This document shows, in pieces, positions 1-8,190 of a stretch of DNA of 64,000 nt. The position numbers were made by a program, and so were the translations under genes. The first letter of the stretch is position 1. Each line of letters begins with the position of its first letter. The notes under the pieces are model-generated. The model did no database searches. It worked only from the letters and a program-made list of their open reading frames with translations, and had not been told where the DNA came from. Origin of the DNA: Bacillus sp. 03113 (GTDB lineage: Bacteria; Bacillota; Bacilli; Bacillales; Cytobacillaceae); NCBI RefSeq assembly GCF_006546985.1, contig NZ_VATK01000012.1:62001-126000 (forward strand), written 5' to 3'.

Positions 1-2
1 GG

Positions 3-158
3 TATGAAGGGATTGAGCTTGATATAAAGTATTTAGAAAAAGTGCTTCCATATGTTCACCAGCTTTGGGGAAGAGGTGTTCATTTAGAGACAGTAGTGGA
101 GGATAAAAGAATTCTATTTACGCATGATGGGAAAAATCTTCATAGAAAGTATTTATAG
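3..158 (+). CDS. spoVR: SpoVR family sporulation protein, C-terminal fragment
   Basis: The first 51 codons visible are the end of an open frame cut by the window edge. The translation begins [17 protein letters not shown] and continues with [14 protein letters not shown] and [13 protein letters not shown] before a TAG stop at 156-158. This tail (aromatic-GxELD, LWGRxVHLET, xFTxDGK) matches my memory of the C terminus of SpoVR, a roughly 470-residue protein needed for normal spore cortex formation in Bacillus. The start and most of the gene lie upstream of the window, so integrity cannot be judged. A rho-independent terminator follows directly. The identification rests on a short fragment and recalled family features. 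Confidence 0.75.
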   Translation, partial: YEGIELDIKYLEKVLPYVHQLWGRGVHLETVVEDKRILFTHDGKNLHRKYL

Positions 159-168
159 AGATTACAGT

Positions 169-205
169 AAAAAGGAGCGTGCATTAAAATTGCTCGCTCC
201 TTTTT
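169..205 (+). terminator. intrinsic terminator of spoVR
   Basis: AAAAAGGAGCG pairs with CGCTCCTTTTT around a short loop, 11 bases after the spoVR stop, and ends in a T run. Confidence 0.85.
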
Positions 206-234
206 ACCTATTTCATATCGCCAACATGCAGGTG

Positions 235-563
235 CCTTCCGACGTACAGGACGTGGCGTCTTTAATCGGCCGCATTTCTAGTTGTCCAGCTCCAGCGCCT
301 ATCGCCTATCAAACTTCAGGCCTTCTCCCTACGATAAGTCAACATCGATTCGCTATCGCTTATCGTGTATCCTTTATCACGTTTTAACGGGCAGTAAGAT
401 ATAACCTGAAAAAATGTACTACAGTGGATAAAAAACTGCCCATAAAAACCTGATCGGCTCAGGCTAACCATCAGGGAAAAAACACCCTGATGGAAGGTTC
501 GCCTTATCTCAGTCGAAGTCCCTCCAGTTTGTACGTCGATGAACAAGGCGCCTCCGCATTTCT
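235..563 (+). repeat. mosaic intergenic repeat, copy 1, interrupted by a smaller element
   Basis: The copy starts with a degenerate A module (GACGTACAGGACGTGG...ATCGGCCGC), followed by the TCCAGCTCCAGCGCCT left end and a C-type core. The right end, AAGGCGCCTCCGCATTTCTA, stops on the TAG of the convergent YitT-type gene. The C core closely matches the uninterrupted copy at 8681-8834 but is split by a foreign segment at 379-503. Open frames inside this region are products of the repeat and are not called as genes. Confidence 0.8.
379..503 (-). mobile_element. small palindromic element inserted in repeat copy 1, flanked by TTATC
   Basis: This 125 bp segment is absent from the sister repeat at 8681-8834. 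It is flanked by TTATC at 374-378 and 504-508, a 5 bp target duplication. It contains two hairpins: ACGGGCAGT near one end with ACTGCCC, and CCATCAGGG...CCCTGATGG. Read on the minus strand it aligns with the element at 15065-15282 (CTTCCATCAG, CTGATGGTTAG, TTTTTAYGGGCAGTT, CTTACTGCCCGTTAA). It is too short to encode a transposase, so a MITE-like non-autonomous element is inferred. Confidence 0.75.
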
Positions 564-1470
564 AATGAATGCTCATTTTTTTGAATCTTCCTCCGCGAAC
601 TTCTGATATGTTAGCTACAGCTAAAAAGGCTGAACCGTCTAATTCTTCAACAATGGATTTTAATTTTGCTTCCTCAAGGCGCGTAATGACACAGAATATA
701 ACTTTTTTATCATCCCCTGTATACGCTCCCTCTCCTTTTAAATAGGTTACACCTCTCCCAAGCCTTGCAAGTATTGCATCTCCGATGATTTCATGCTTTT
801 CGCTAATAATCCATGCAGACTTTGACTCATTAAGGCCAGTTATAACAATGTCAATCGTCTTATAGGCAATAAAATAAGCCATTAGAGAATACATCGCACG
901 GTCAAAACCAAATACAAAACCTGCCGTTCCGAAAATAAAAATATTAAAAAACATGATGATTTCTCCAACCGAGAAAGGCATTCTTTTGTTAAGAAGAATA
1001 GACATGATTTCTGTTCCATCTAATGATCCACCATAACGAATGACAATCCCAACACCTACTCCAAGAGTGATCCCTCCAAAAACTGTAGCTAAAAGCAGAT
1101 CATCTGTTATGACAGGAACATTATGTAAAAGGGAAGTAGTAACAGATAAAACAGTAATTCCTAATAGAGTAGATAGCGCAAACGTTTTTCCAATTTGTTT
1201 ATAGCCGATATAAAGGAATGGAATGTTTAATAAGAAGATAAAAATACCAAGACTCATGCCAGTTAAATGGGAAAGAATAATGGAAATTCCAACGATCCCT
1301 CCATCTAATACTTTGTTAGGAACAAGAAATTCTTCAAGCCCAACGCCCATTAAAATAGAGCCAAGAATAATGAATAAAACTTGTTTAATAAGCTTTGCCG
1401 CCGTTATTCTCCTATGCTTTTGCTGTTGTTGCTGTGCTGTTAATATCATTTCTTTTGGAACTTGATTCAT
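562..1470 (-). CDS. YitT family membrane protein (DUF161 plus DUF2179)
   Basis: The 302-residue protein has a basic, Gln-rich N terminus, then five or six hydrophobic segments between about residues 28 and 210, and a soluble C-terminal domain (about 225-300) resembling DUF2179. The motif FLVPNKVLDGGIVGIS near residue 50 and the terminal motif with ISEVRGGRF are typical of the YitT/YqfU/YpjC group. The role of these proteins is not established; transport of a small solute is a guess in the literature. GGAGG lies 8 bases before the ATG. The gene stands alone, and its TAG stop is formed at the edge of repeat copy 1. Several paralogues exist in Bacillus, so no symbol is given. Confidence 0.85.
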   Translation of the reverse strand: MNQVPKEMILTAQQQQQKHRRITAAKLIKQVLFIILGSILMGVGLEEFLVPNKVLDGGIVGISIILSHLTGMSLGIFIFLLNIPFLYIGYKQIGKTFALSTLLGITVLSVTTSLLHNVPVITDDLLLATVFGGITLGVGVGIVIRYGGSLDGTEIMSILLNKRMPFSVGEIIMFFNIFIFGTAGFVFGFDRAMYSLMAYFIAYKTIDIVITGLNESKSAWIISEKHEIIGDAILARLGRGVTYLKGEGAYTGDDKKVIFCVITRLEEAKLKSIVEELDGSAFLAVANISEVRGGRFKKMSIH

Positions 1471-1685
1471 TCATTTTCCTCCATAGTTAAAATAATAATA
1501 TATGATTCTTAAACGGATGGATAGTTACCTGCTAATAAAGGTTTAGGAGAGAGAAGAGGTAAGAGATGTTAAGATCATGTGAATAATTTAATTTTACCAT
1601 AATGCATGAATATATACTGAAATAGTGCTTACAAACTTTATATAGAAATCAATATGAAAAGAATTAATGATATATTTGATAAAAA

Positions 1686-1730
1686 AAAATATTCCCCACG
1701 GATTTAATGGGGAATATTTATTTTATCTTT
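1686..1730. terminator. hairpin AATATTCCCC/GGGGAATATT with flanking A and T runs
   Basis: A 10 bp perfect stem with A-rich left and T-rich right flanks lies between the upstream end of the YitT-type gene and the repeat. It may act as a terminator in either direction, but neither neighbouring gene reads into it directly. The stretch 1471-1685 otherwise shows only an AT-rich promoter-like region. Confidence 0.5.
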
Positions 1731-1740
1731 TTATAGCACC

Positions 1741-2116
1741 TTCGACGTACAGGACGTACTAGTGCCGGTGAAGACATAAGGCCGTGGCGTTCTTAATCGG
1801 CCGCTTTTCCTATTGTCTAGCTCCAGCGCCTAGCCCTTGTGAAAAATAACCTTTTGCCTCTAAAAGTAAAGAACACTTTTTGAGTCAAATGAACATTTTT
1901 CTTCAGGGCTGTTCAAGGCGCCTCCGACGTACAGGACGTACTAGTGCCGATGTTGCCACAGGATGTGGCGCCTTTAATCGGCCGCTTTTGTTATTGTCTA
2001 GCTCCAGCGCCTAGCCCTTGTGAAAAATAACCTTTTGCCTCTAAAAGTAAAGAACACTTTTTGAGTCAAATGAACATTTTTCTTCAGGGCTGTTCAAGGC
2101 GCCTCCGCTTTTCTTA
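1741..2116 (+). repeat. mosaic intergenic repeat, copy 2, direct tandem of about 182 bp
   Basis: Two A+B units lie head to tail (about 1743-1924 and 1925-2106). The B modules (TCTAGCTCCAGCGCCTAGCC ... CAGGGCTGTTCAAGGCGCC) look identical in both units. The A modules differ in their inner stem: GCCGGTGAAGACATAAGG versus GCCGATGTTGCCACAGGA. The right end CGCTTTTCTTA supplies the TAA stop of the convergent corA gene at 2114-2116. Confidence 0.88.
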
Positions 2117-3064
2117 TTTAAACCAGCCTTTGTTTCTAAACCATATGTACATACCGATACCAAGACAAGACATAAAAAGAAGCGCGAATAAATAGCCGTA
2201 TTTCCAAGTGAGCTCAGGCATGTATTCGAAATTCATTCCATAAATACCTGCTAGGAAGGTTAAGGGCATGAAAATGGATGTAAAAACAGTAAGGATTTTC
2301 ATAATCCGGTTTGCTTGATGTGCGTTATAAGATAGATAGCTATCGCGAATATCTGCTGTAATTTCACGGTTCGCTTCTATCATTTCTGAAAGCTTTAGTA
2401 AGTGATCATAAATATCAGAAAAATATTCAATTTTATTTTGAATACTCACTAATCTTCGAGAGCTAAGCATTCGATATACTAAATCTCTCATAGGAGTTAC
2501 TGTATGTCTTAAATATAAAAGATTATGCCTGGCATCAAACAGTTCTACTAACAATTTCTCGGTGGATTTATTCATGGAATTATCGTCAATATCATTTAAG
2601 GTATCCTCAAGCTGATAAACAATGGGGAAGTAATTATCAACAAGTTGATCTAATATTTGATAAAATACCAAGTGCTGATCCCATTTCTCCAAATCATTTG
2701 ACTCAATAAGTTTGTTCCATACTTCATCTACTTCTATACATTTTAAGTGATGGAAAGTAACAATATAATGTTCACCAACGAATAAATTAAGTTCTTCTCT
2801 TTTCAAAGTTTGTGGATTTAAGCTATGTGTGACAAAAAAGGAATGATCCTCATAATAATCTAATTTTGGCCTTTGCAAATTGTGAATGCAATCTTCAATG
2901 GCTAAGGGATGAAAACGCAGAGGCTCTCTCAGCTTTAATGTTTCTTCTTTTGTTGGCTGATTAAAATCAATCCAATACCACTTATAATCTCCAGCCTTAA
3001 GTTCCTTAATAGGAATATTTCTTATGATCTGGTATTCCTGATCGATCGCAAGAGTTCTGATCAT
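2114..3064 (-). CDS. corA: CorA-type magnesium/cobalt transporter
   Basis: The 316-residue protein has the 2-TM-GxN architecture: a long soluble, mostly helical N-terminal domain (1-255) and two C-terminal membrane helices (about 256-276 and 290-308). The signature YGMN follows the first helix at about 276, and there is a short basic tail (FRNKGWFK). These proteins form pentameric channels for Mg2+ uptake in the plasma membrane. Length fits the family. AAGGAG sits 6 bases before the ATG. The stop codon TAA coincides with the end of a mosaic repeat, so the original 3' end may have been altered slightly by the insertion. No Mg-sensing leader was recognised in the short upstream region. The closest B. 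subtilis relative is probably YfjQ. Confidence 0.92.
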   Translation of the reverse strand: MIRTLAIDQEYQIIRNIPIKELKAGDYKWYWIDFNQPTKEETLKLREPLRFHPLAIEDCIHNLQRPKLDYYEDHSFFVTHSLNPQTLKREELNLFVGEHYIVTFHHLKCIEVDEVWNKLIESNDLEKWDQHLVFYQILDQLVDNYFPIVYQLEDTLNDIDDNSMNKSTEKLLVELFDARHNLLYLRHTVTPMRDLVYRMLSSRRLVSIQNKIEYFSDIYDHLLKLSEMIEANREITADIRDSYLSYNAHQANRIMKILTVFTSIFMPLTFLAGIYGMNFEYMPELTWKYGYLFALLFMSCLGIGMYIWFRNKGWFK

Positions 3065-3232
3065 CTTTTTCTCCTTACGTGTACAATTTCCAATTTATTG
3101 AACATCTACTGAATTAATTTTAAACTAGCTAAAAATATTTTACAAACGATTGAAAAATCGCTAACATCAAAAGTAAATATATTAATGTACAAAACGGGCT
3201 TATATAAACTTTGTTTTGCGGGGTAAAATAAT

Positions 3233-3931
3233 ATGAAAATACTTGTAGTTGAAGATAACGAAAGTGTTTGTTCAATGTTAGAGATGTTTTTTCTAAAAGA
3301 GAAGTATATTGGTACATTTGTTCATAATGGGCAAGAGGGATTTGAGATATTTAAAAAAGAAAAATGGAATTTAATTATTGTTGATTGGATGCTGCCTGGA
3401 ATGGATGGTGTGACTCTTTGCAGAAAAATAAGAGAGATAAGTACTACACCCATTATTATGCTAACAGCAAAAGATAGTGAATCAGATCAGGTTTTAGGGC
3501 TTGAAATGGGGGCGGATGATTATGTCACAAAGCCTTTTAGCCCTCTAACATTAATGGCAAGAATAAAGGCCGTTACAAGAAGATATCAACAAGAGACTGA
3601 GCATATTGAAGAAACACATTTTCTAACAAGTGAGTATTTTAAAATAAGTAAAGATACAAGAGAAGTGTTTTTTAAAGGGCATTTGATGGCGAATTTAACA
3701 CCGAAAGAATTTGATTTACTTTATTATTTAGTAAAAAATCCACGTCAGGTATTCACAAGAGAGCAGCTGTTAGATCGAGTATGGGGATATCAATTTTATG
3801 GAGATGAACGTACAGTTGATGTCCATATCAAACGTTTAAGACATAAAATTGGGACATCCTCAATGCCATTCATTCATACTGTTTGGGGAGTAGGTTATAA
3901 ATTCGACGAAACTGCGGTAGAAAGTGAATAG
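3233..3931 (+). CDS. OmpR/PhoB-family response regulator, orphan
   Basis: The N-terminal receiver domain (1-115) has the acidic pair at E7/D8, the phospho-acceptor D51 in IIVDWMLPGMDG, T78 and K100 in YVTKPFSP. A winged-helix DNA-binding domain (about 130-228) carries LTPKEFDLLYYL, TREQLLDRVWGY and RTVDVHIKRLRHKIG. It should be a phosphorylation-controlled DNA-binding regulator. No histidine kinase is adjacent; the nearest kinase in the window (13654-14799) is far away and itself an orphan. The ATG is preceded by GCGGGG, a modest ribosome site. It is divergent from corA (168 bp shared upstream region) and ends in a strong terminator. The target genes are unknown. Confidence 0.88.
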   Translation: MKILVVEDNESVCSMLEMFFLKEKYIGTFVHNGQEGFEIFKKEKWNLIIVDWMLPGMDGVTLCRKIREISTTPIIMLTAKDSESDQVLGLEMGADDYVTKPFSPLTLMARIKAVTRRYQQETEHIEETHFLTSEYFKISKDTREVFFKGHLMANLTPKEFDLLYYLVKNPRQVFTREQLLDRVWGYQFYGDERTVDVHIKRLRHKIGTSSMPFIHTVWGVGYKFDETAVESE

Positions 3932-3952
3932 AATAGATAAACTCATACTAAG

Positions 3953-3994
3953 AAATGACGGATGTCTTTTTAAAAGATGTCTGTCATTTTTTGT
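3953..3994 (+). terminator. intrinsic terminator of the response regulator gene
   Basis: AATGACGGATGTCTTTT pairs, with several G-U pairs, to AAAAGATGTCTGTCATT, followed by TTTT. Confidence 0.85.
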
Positions 3995-4110
3995 TGGTTA
4001 AAAAAAGTACATAGACTATTATGCTAACATAACCAGCTGTTACGATTCCACAAACCCTCAGTTTTGAGCTTTTTCAATAGGCTCTTTTCGTATAGATTGT
4101 TGTTATTTAG

Positions 4111-4229
4111 CCCGCAGCCTGAATACACTTCGCTTTCCGCGGGTGACCTGTGAGCCTCCTCGCTCGTACCTCGCTGTGGGGTCTCACATTGCTCACTTTC
4201 CCCGCAGGAGTCTACGTGTATCCAGGCAG
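4111..4229. repeat. GC-rich palindromic element with GCCTGAATACAC/GTGTATCCAGGC ends
   Basis: A 119 bp element much richer in GC than its AT-rich surroundings has near-perfect terminal inverted repeats: GCCTGAATACAC at about 4117 and GTGTATCCAGGC at about 4216. Nested inner pairs include CCGCGGG/CCCGCAGG. Similar 'CTTCGCTTTCCGCGGG ... CCCGCAGGAGTCT' elements are, from memory, scattered through Bacillaceae genomes. The open frame crossing it is not a gene. Confidence 0.75.
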
Positions 4230-4641
4230 CTCAGTACTACTAAAGTGGTTCTCATCTTATTTCAAAAACAACAAACTTTTAGAAAACAACCTTTCAATAT
4301 AACCCATGATTTAGCAGGCAGGTATTCTCTCTGTCTTCTATTTCTATTTGTAATTTTCGCATTTTTTATATACTTTATCTAATTTCATCATTTTTTTTTG
4401 GTTAGATGAGATAATGACAAGCATTTTTAAATTCATTATTATTCTTATTATGCTGTTACAAAATCATACATGCTTTGTTAAGAAACATCTCATAACTAAA
4501 GGAAGGTGTAAGGTATGTAAAAAGTACCAGAGTATGAAAGACTTCTATTTTGATAGAATGATGCTGGAGTGGAAATTAACATCTTTTTGTTGAGATTTTT
4601 TATATAGAATAAAAAAATATATAGGAGAAGGAGAAACATAT

Positions 4642-5952
4642 ATGAAACAAGAAGCTTTAAAGGTGAAAAAGCCATTTTATAAGGGGCTTTTCTTTCAAAT
4701 TATAGTCTCGATTGTAGCGGGGATATTAATCGGATACCTGTGGCCTACAATTGGTATTGCATTAAAGCCACTTGGTGATGGATTCATCAAATTGATCAAA
4801 ATGATTATTTCTCCTCTTGTTTTTGGTGTTGTTGTTGTTGGGATTGCGAAGGTTGGTAATATTAAAACGGTAGGCAGAATAGGTGGAAAAACACTGCTTT
4901 ATTTTGAAATCATTACTACCATTGCATTGATCATTGGTTTGGTTGTAGCAAATTTAACCGATCCTGGTAAAGGAATGAATATAGATCCAGCTACATTAAA
5001 AATGGCTGATGTTGAGGCAAAAACGAATGGGTCACAACTTCCTAGCGAAGCTGAATTCATCCTGAATATTATTCCAGAAAGTGCTGTTGGGGCTTTTGTC
5101 AATAACACGATGCTACAAGTATTACTTGTTTCTTGTTTGTTTGGATTTGCCCTTGTGCATGTAGGGGGACGTACATCCGAAAACATTCTTAACCTTCTAG
5201 AGCAAGTGAACGAAGTAATGTTTAAAATCATGGGTTATATTATGAAGCTTACAGCTTTAGCTACGTTTGGAGCAATGGCTTTTGCAGTTAGTCAGTATGG
5301 AATTAACACGCTTATTTCGTTCGGTAAATTATTCTTTGCAATGACGATCGCATGTCTTGCCTTCATTATTATTTTAGCTATCATTACACGAGTATTTCTG
5401 GGCATTAGTCTCTGGAAAATCATTCTTTATATTCGGGAAGAAATTATGCTTACTTTCGCAACAGGTTCTACTGAGGCTGTTATGCCACAATTAATGGACA
5501 AGTTTGAAAAAGCTGGCTGCAACCGAGCTGTTGTAGGTTTAGTTGTACCGACTGGATATTCTTTTAACTTAGATGGAGCATCCATTTATTTATCGCTTGC
5601 ATTAGTCTTTCTTGCACAGGCAACGGGCATTGATTTAAGTTTAGCTGATCAACTTTTGATGTTAGGTATTCTTCTGTTAACATCTAAAGGAATGGCTGGT
5701 ATTCCAGGTTCAGCATTCGTAGCATTAGCAGCAACAGCAGCAGCAACTGGTTCAATTCCTGTAGCTGCAGTAGCATTAATGCTCGCTCCTGATCGTTTTA
5801 TGGGAAATTATCGTACAACAGTTAACGTAATCGGTTACGCTGTTGCAACTTTTATCATTGCTCGCTGGGAGCGTATGCTTGACATCGATCAAGCAAAAAA
5901 AGCACTTGATGGTCAAAATAACGGTAAAAATAAGTTGGCTAAAACTTCTTAG
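4642..5952 (+). CDS. DctA-type dicarboxylate/amino acid:cation symporter, copy 1
   Basis: The 436-residue integral membrane protein of the DAACS family has the conserved tip and core motifs: ATGSTEAVMPQLM near residue 275, the PTGYSFNLDGASIYLSLA helix near 305, the LTSKGMAGIPGSAFVALA hairpin near 350 and MLAPDRFMGNYRTTVNVIG near 390. It should import C4-dicarboxylates or acidic amino acids with Na+ or H+. The NLDG and SKGMAGIPGS motifs are nearer DctA/DctP than GltT, but the substrate is an inference. GGAGAAGG precedes the ATG. The gene is almost identical to the one at 6510-7838, and their upstream leaders are also related, so the pair arose by tandem duplication. Confidence 0.88.
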   Translation: MKQEALKVKKPFYKGLFFQIIVSIVAGILIGYLWPTIGIALKPLGDGFIKLIKMIISPLVFGVVVVGIAKVGNIKTVGRIGGKTLLYFEIITTIALIIGLVVANLTDPGKGMNIDPATLKMADVEAKTNGSQLPSEAEFILNIIPESAVGAFVNNTMLQVLLVSCLFGFALVHVGGRTSENILNLLEQVNEVMFKIMGYIMKLTALATFGAMAFAVSQYGINTLISFGKLFFAMTIACLAFIIILAIITRVFLGISLWKIILYIREEIMLTFATGSTEAVMPQLMDKFEKAGCNRAVVGLVVPTGYSFNLDGASIYLSLALVFLAQATGIDLSLADQLLMLGILLLTSKGMAGIPGSAFVALAATAAATGSIPVAAVALMLAPDRFMGNYRTTVNVIGYAVATFIIARWERMLDIDQAKKALDGQNNGKNKLAKTS

Positions 5953-6029
5953 TTTAACAATGAATTATAGATGTATGGTTCTTGAAGCAAAAGAAGCTCA
6001 ATAGAATGGCTATATTCAATTTCTAATGA

Positions 6030-6059
6030 GGTTGACTCAAAAAATGAGTCAGCCTTTTT
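6030..6059 (+). terminator. intrinsic terminator of DctA-type copy 1
   Basis: GGTTGACTCA pairs with TGAGTCAGCC, then TTTTT. Confidence 0.88.
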
Positions 6060-6112
6060 AGCTACAATAAAAAATAATTACTCTGAATCAATAAATACAC
6101 GAAAAAATACAA

Positions 6113-6156
6113 GAACATCTTTTTGTTTATTCCTAACTAAAAAGATGTGTTTTTTA
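6113..6156 (+). terminator. second terminator-like hairpin downstream of copy 1
   Basis: AACATCTTTTT pairs with AAAAAGATGTGTT, followed by TTTTTT. It lies in the 557 bp gap between the two symporter genes, whose remainder holds the copy-2 leader. Confidence 0.65.
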
Positions 6157-6397
6157 TAGAGAAAATTAAAAAGTAGGAATATTTACTCCGTATATCTTTT
6201 ACATGTCTTGCTTAGTTTTTTATTTATTTGAAATCTTCTTAATTTTTTATATATAATATCCAATTTTACCCTATGTTTTTAGTTAGTAGAGACAATGACT
6301 TTCATTTTTGATTTCCTTATTATACATATAAAGATGTTAAAGGCTCATACATCTTTTGTTAGTAAATATATCATAACTGGGTGGAAGGGGTTGAGCT

Positions 6398-6460
6398 ATG
6401 AAAAATAAAAATTACCAAAGCAAAAATGATATTTCATTAGTTGTTTGGTGTCGCGGATAA
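6398..6460 (+). CDS. putative 20-residue leader peptide of DctA-type copy 2
   Basis: A short frame (MKNKNYQSKNDISLVVWCRG, stop TAA at 6458) starts 7 bases after GGAAGGGG and ends 49 bases before the symporter ATG. The same leader region upstream of copy 1 is recognisable (CATACATGCTTTGTTA / CATACATCTTTTGTTA, then a GGAAGG site). There the matching ATG at 4515 is followed immediately by TAA. A one-base shift of that sequence would read MKKYQSMKDFYF, which resembles this peptide. It may be a translated leader or just a remnant; no function is known. Confidence 0.4.
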   Translation: MKNKNYQSKNDISLVVWCRG

Positions 6461-6509
6461 ATAGATAGAGATTAAAACCTTAAATAAAATCAGAGAGGAA
6501 GAATTGATT

Positions 6510-7838
6510 ATGAAACAAGAAGCTATAAAGGTGAAAAAACCATTTTATAAGGGACTTTTCTTTCAAATAATGATCTCGATTGTTGCGGGGATATTAATCG
6601 GATACCTCTGGCCAACAATTGGTAATGCATTAAAGCCACTTGGTGATGGATTCATCAAATTAATCAAAATGATTATTTCTCCTCTTGTTTTTGGTGTGGT
6701 TGTTGTCGGGATTGCGAAGGTAGGTAACATAAAAACGGTTGGTAGAATAGGTGGAAAAACGATTCTTTATTTTGAAATCATTACTACCATTGCATTGATC
6801 ATTGGATTAGTCGTAGCGAATTTAACTGATCCTGGTAAAGGAATGAATATAGATCCAGCTACATTAAAAATGGCTGATGTTGAGGCAAAAACGAATGGGT
6901 CACAACTTCCTAGCGAAGCTGAATTCATTCTGAATATTATTCCAGAAAGTGCTGTTGGAGCTTTTGTCAGCAACACAATGCTTCAAGTATTACTTGTTTC
7001 TTGTTTGTTCGGATTTGCCCTTGTACATGTAGGGGGGCGTACATCAGAAAACATTCTTAACCTATTAGAACAAGTGAACGAAGTAATGTTTAAAATCATG
7101 GGTTATATTATGAAGCTTACAGCTTTAGCTACTTTTGGAGCTATGGCGTTCGCAGTTAGTCAATATGGAATTAACACGCTTATTTCATTCGGTAAATTAT
7201 TTGTAGCTATGACCATTGCTTGTCTTGCTTTCGTAAGTATTTTAGGAATAATCACACGCGTAATTCTTGGACTTAGTCTCTGGAAAATGATCCTTTATAT
7301 TCGAGAAGAAATTATGCTTACATTCGCAACTGGTTCTACTGAGGCTGTAATGCCTCAATTAATGGACAAGTTAGAAAAAGCTGGTTGTAATCGAGCTGTT
7401 GTAGGTTTAGTTGTACCGACTGGATATTCTTTTAACTTAGATGGAGCATCTATTTATTTATCCCTTGCACTAGTTTTTCTTGCACAGGCAACGGGCATTG
7501 ATTTAAGTTTAGCTGATCAACTTTTGATGTTAGGTATTCTACTGTTAACATCTAAAGGAATGGCTGGTATTCCAGGTTCTGCATTCGTAGCATTAGCAGC
7601 AACAGCCGCAGCAACTGGTTCAATTCCTGTAGCTGCAGTAGCATTAATGCTCGCTCCTGATCGTTTTATGGGAAATTATCGTACAACTGTTAATGTTATT
7701 GGTTACGTTGTGGCAACATTTATCATTGCGCGCTGGGAAAAAATGCTTGATGTCGCTCGTGCTAAAAAAGTACTTAATGGTCAAATATCTTATGAAAATA
7801 AAAGTAAAGTAGATAAAACTGCTGGACTGAACTGGTAA
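6510..7838 (+). CDS. DctA-type dicarboxylate/amino acid:cation symporter, copy 2
   Basis: The 442-residue paralogue of the gene at 4642 differs at about 15 positions over the first 405 residues, plus a divergent tail. It retains GSTEAVMPQLM, SFNLDGASIYLSLA, LTSKGMAGIPGSAF and DRFMGNYRTT. Differences cluster in the helix near residues 225-255 (LFVAMTIACLAFVSILGIITR) and in the last 30 residues. An in-frame TTG lies at 6504, but the ATG at 6510 aligns with copy 1 and is 8 bases from GAGAGG, so it is chosen. The role is cation-coupled uptake of dicarboxylates or acidic amino acids at the membrane. The two copies probably differ mainly in regulation. Confidence 0.88.
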   Translation: MKQEAIKVKKPFYKGLFFQIMISIVAGILIGYLWPTIGNALKPLGDGFIKLIKMIISPLVFGVVVVGIAKVGNIKTVGRIGGKTILYFEIITTIALIIGLVVANLTDPGKGMNIDPATLKMADVEAKTNGSQLPSEAEFILNIIPESAVGAFVSNTMLQVLLVSCLFGFALVHVGGRTSENILNLLEQVNEVMFKIMGYIMKLTALATFGAMAFAVSQYGINTLISFGKLFVAMTIACLAFVSILGIITRVILGLSLWKMILYIREEIMLTFATGSTEAVMPQLMDKLEKAGCNRAVVGLVVPTGYSFNLDGASIYLSLALVFLAQATGIDLSLADQLLMLGILLLTSKGMAGIPGSAFVALAATAAATGSIPVAAVALMLAPDRFMGNYRTTVNVIGYVVATFIIARWEKMLDVARAKKVLNGQISYENKSKVDKTAGLNW

Positions 7839-7887
7839 TTTTTATTTAAAGCCATATATTTTAGAACTAATCTGTAAAAAAATGCTC

Positions 7888-7901
7888 TTAACGATCGTTA
7901 A
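7888..7901. promoter_or_regulatory. perfect 14 bp palindrome, possible operator
   Basis: TTAACGATCGTTAA lies 50 bases after the symporter stop and about 290 bases before the MerR gene. It looks like a protein-binding dyad, but no partner can be assigned. The rest of 7839-8190 shows no gene. Confidence 0.3.
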
Positions 7902-8190
7902 AATTGAATTTATTATGAAAAAAATGAATAATTAGCTAGTCTTTTATTAGAAAAATTTATGATAAATTGCTGTAGAATTTGCAGTTGTTAAAAGATTAAT
8001 ATTTTGGTGATAGATGACAAGTATAGAAAGAGTATTCATACAAGATTTTATTAATTGTAGAATGTTTAGAACGCATATTAAACTGTACCTCCAATAGATC
8101 TAACTTACATACTATCCTCATCGATGGTACTGTCGCAAATAAATATGCTTTCTTGATAAGACATTTGAATTGGTGTTAGGGGGAAATAGG

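Noticed and set aside
124-387. Plus-strand open frame of 87 codons
   Set aside because: It begins inside spoVR in another frame and runs through the terminator and a mosaic repeat; no ribosome site and no family features.
1743-2106. Tandem repeat that could suggest a CRISPR array
   Set aside because: Only two units of about 182 bp, both parts being members of a dispersed repeat family; no short regular repeats, unique spacers or cas genes.
4143-4382. Open frame of 79 codons
   Set aside because: It is read from the GC-rich palindromic element and low-complexity AT sequence.
4899-5231. Long minus-strand frame inside the symporter gene (similar one at 6767-6976)
   Set aside because: Antisense shadow of the conserved coding sequence; it occurs in both copies only because the genes are duplicates.
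6504-6509. TTG start giving a two-residue longer symporter copy 2
   Set aside because: The ATG at 6510 aligns exactly with copy 1 and has better spacing to GAGAGG.
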